The translations under genes and the position numbers were made by a program. The notes under the pieces were generated by a model. That model saw only the letters and a list, made by a program, of their open reading frames with translations. It had not been told where the DNA came from and searched no databases. A DNA stretch of 64,000 bases from Polaribacter butkevichii (lineage in GTDB: Bacteria; Bacteroidota; Bacteroidia; Flavobacteriales; Flavobacteriaceae), in NCBI RefSeq assembly GCF_038024105.1, contig NZ_CP150661.1, positions 2,437,001-2,501,000 of the forward strand, in the 5' to 3' direction. This document shows, piece by piece, positions 63,694-64,000 of the stretch (its first letter is position 1; each line of letters opens with the position of its first letter).

Positions 63694-64000
63694 TTAATGC
63701 AAAGGTCTTTTTTTAATCATCCCTCCTTTTATATCCTTTATACTATTCATAATGATAAAAGCATTTGATTCTATTTTTTCTATTTCTGTATTTAGTTTAT
63801 TTACCTCTAAACGTGTAATTACGGTGTAAATAATGTCCATTTCTTTACTAACACCATGTTTAGCGTAACCACCTTCTCCTTTATAAATAGTAACAGCTCT
63901 ACCTAGCTTTTCTACAATCATTTCTCTTATTCTATTACTTTGTGATGAAATAATAGTAACGCCAATGTATTCTTCGATTCCTTCAATTATAAAATCTAAG
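63694..64000 (-). CDS. YitT family (DUF2179) protein, C-terminal part; 5' end cut by window edge
   Basis: The minus-strand frame is open to the window edge, so only about the last 101 residues are seen. They match the cytosolic DUF2179 domain: IGVTIISSQSNRIREMI, GRAVTIYKGEGGYAK, DIIYTVITRLEVNKL, and NSIKDIKGGMIKKRPLH at the end. The missing N-terminus should hold the membrane domain of YitT proteins. Substrate is unknown. Confidence 0.85.
   Translation of the reverse strand, partial: LDFIIEGIEEYIGVTIISSQSNRIREMIVEKLGRAVTIYKGEGGYAKHGVSKEMDIIYTVITRLEVNKLNTEIEKIESNAFIIMNSIKDIKGGMIKKRPLH

Overview
The window looks like the chromosome of a marine member of the Flavobacteriaceae (Bacteroidota), closest in feel to Polaribacter, Tenacibaculum or relatives. 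This rests on the low GC content, the TAnnTTTG-type -7 promoter boxes, the type IX secretion lipoprotein PorW/SprE, the DUF4270, DUF4271 and DUF4296 families, and an atpBEFHAG cluster without atpDC. I did not run any search, so genus is inference. Coding density is high, nothing looks like a prophage or integrative element, and I saw no rRNA, tRNA or CRISPR array.

Region by region: 1-4.0 kb (minus) is a glmS - DUF4270 lipoprotein - short GT5 glycogen-synthase-like operon, divergent from panC, panD and a flippase-like membrane gene (4.1-6.3 kb). Next come radA, a VOC protein and a KDG-type sugar kinase. A divergent pair follows: DUF4271-hemD to the left, and glycosyltransferase - GNAT - pyrC - DUF4296 to the right (9.5-13.9 kb). 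Then an epimerase, tyrS, two tandem YHS proteins, an alpha/beta hydrolase, a RAYT-type Y1 transposase with a palindrome beside it, a beta-lactamase-fold hydrolase, brnQ and a GH26 mannanase-like lipoprotein (13.9-23.2 kb).

23.2-26.2 kb is a compact AraC-family redox module. An AraC regulator is followed by two transcription units (thioredoxin; then a 32-residue Cys-rich peptide, an AhpD-like protein and a cupredoxin with an altered metal site). Both units carry near-identical promoters with the same 21-bp-spaced GTCCA direct repeats. 26.3-29.3 kb has ppk2, a hydrolase and a second KDG kinase. 29.3-32.7 kb (minus) is a probable copper cluster: a Cys-rich small membrane protein that seems to start at a non-standard codon, MbnP, an MbnH-like diheme protein and a beta-barrel protein with a CDLCGC motif.

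32.8-45.2 kb holds an Xaa-Pro aminopeptidase, a DEAD-box helicase, a large BNR/sortilin-like protein, an ABC ATPase, an M13 peptidase, a prolyl oligopeptidase and a second thioredoxin. 45.3-51.5 kb has an OmpA protein divergent from a PadR operon with three tandem paralogous membrane proteins and an ABC-2 type exporter. 51.6-60.0 kb is porW - bactofilin - atpZ - DUF6168-like - atpB-E-F-H-A-G. The last 4 kb has two lipoproteins with sigma-54-like promoters, an SDR, an AlbA_2/Schlafen-type protein and the end of a YitT-like gene.

Between genes sit at least six kinds of palindromic or dispersed repeats. One palindrome is nested inside another repeat family, and another lies inside the ATP synthase operon.
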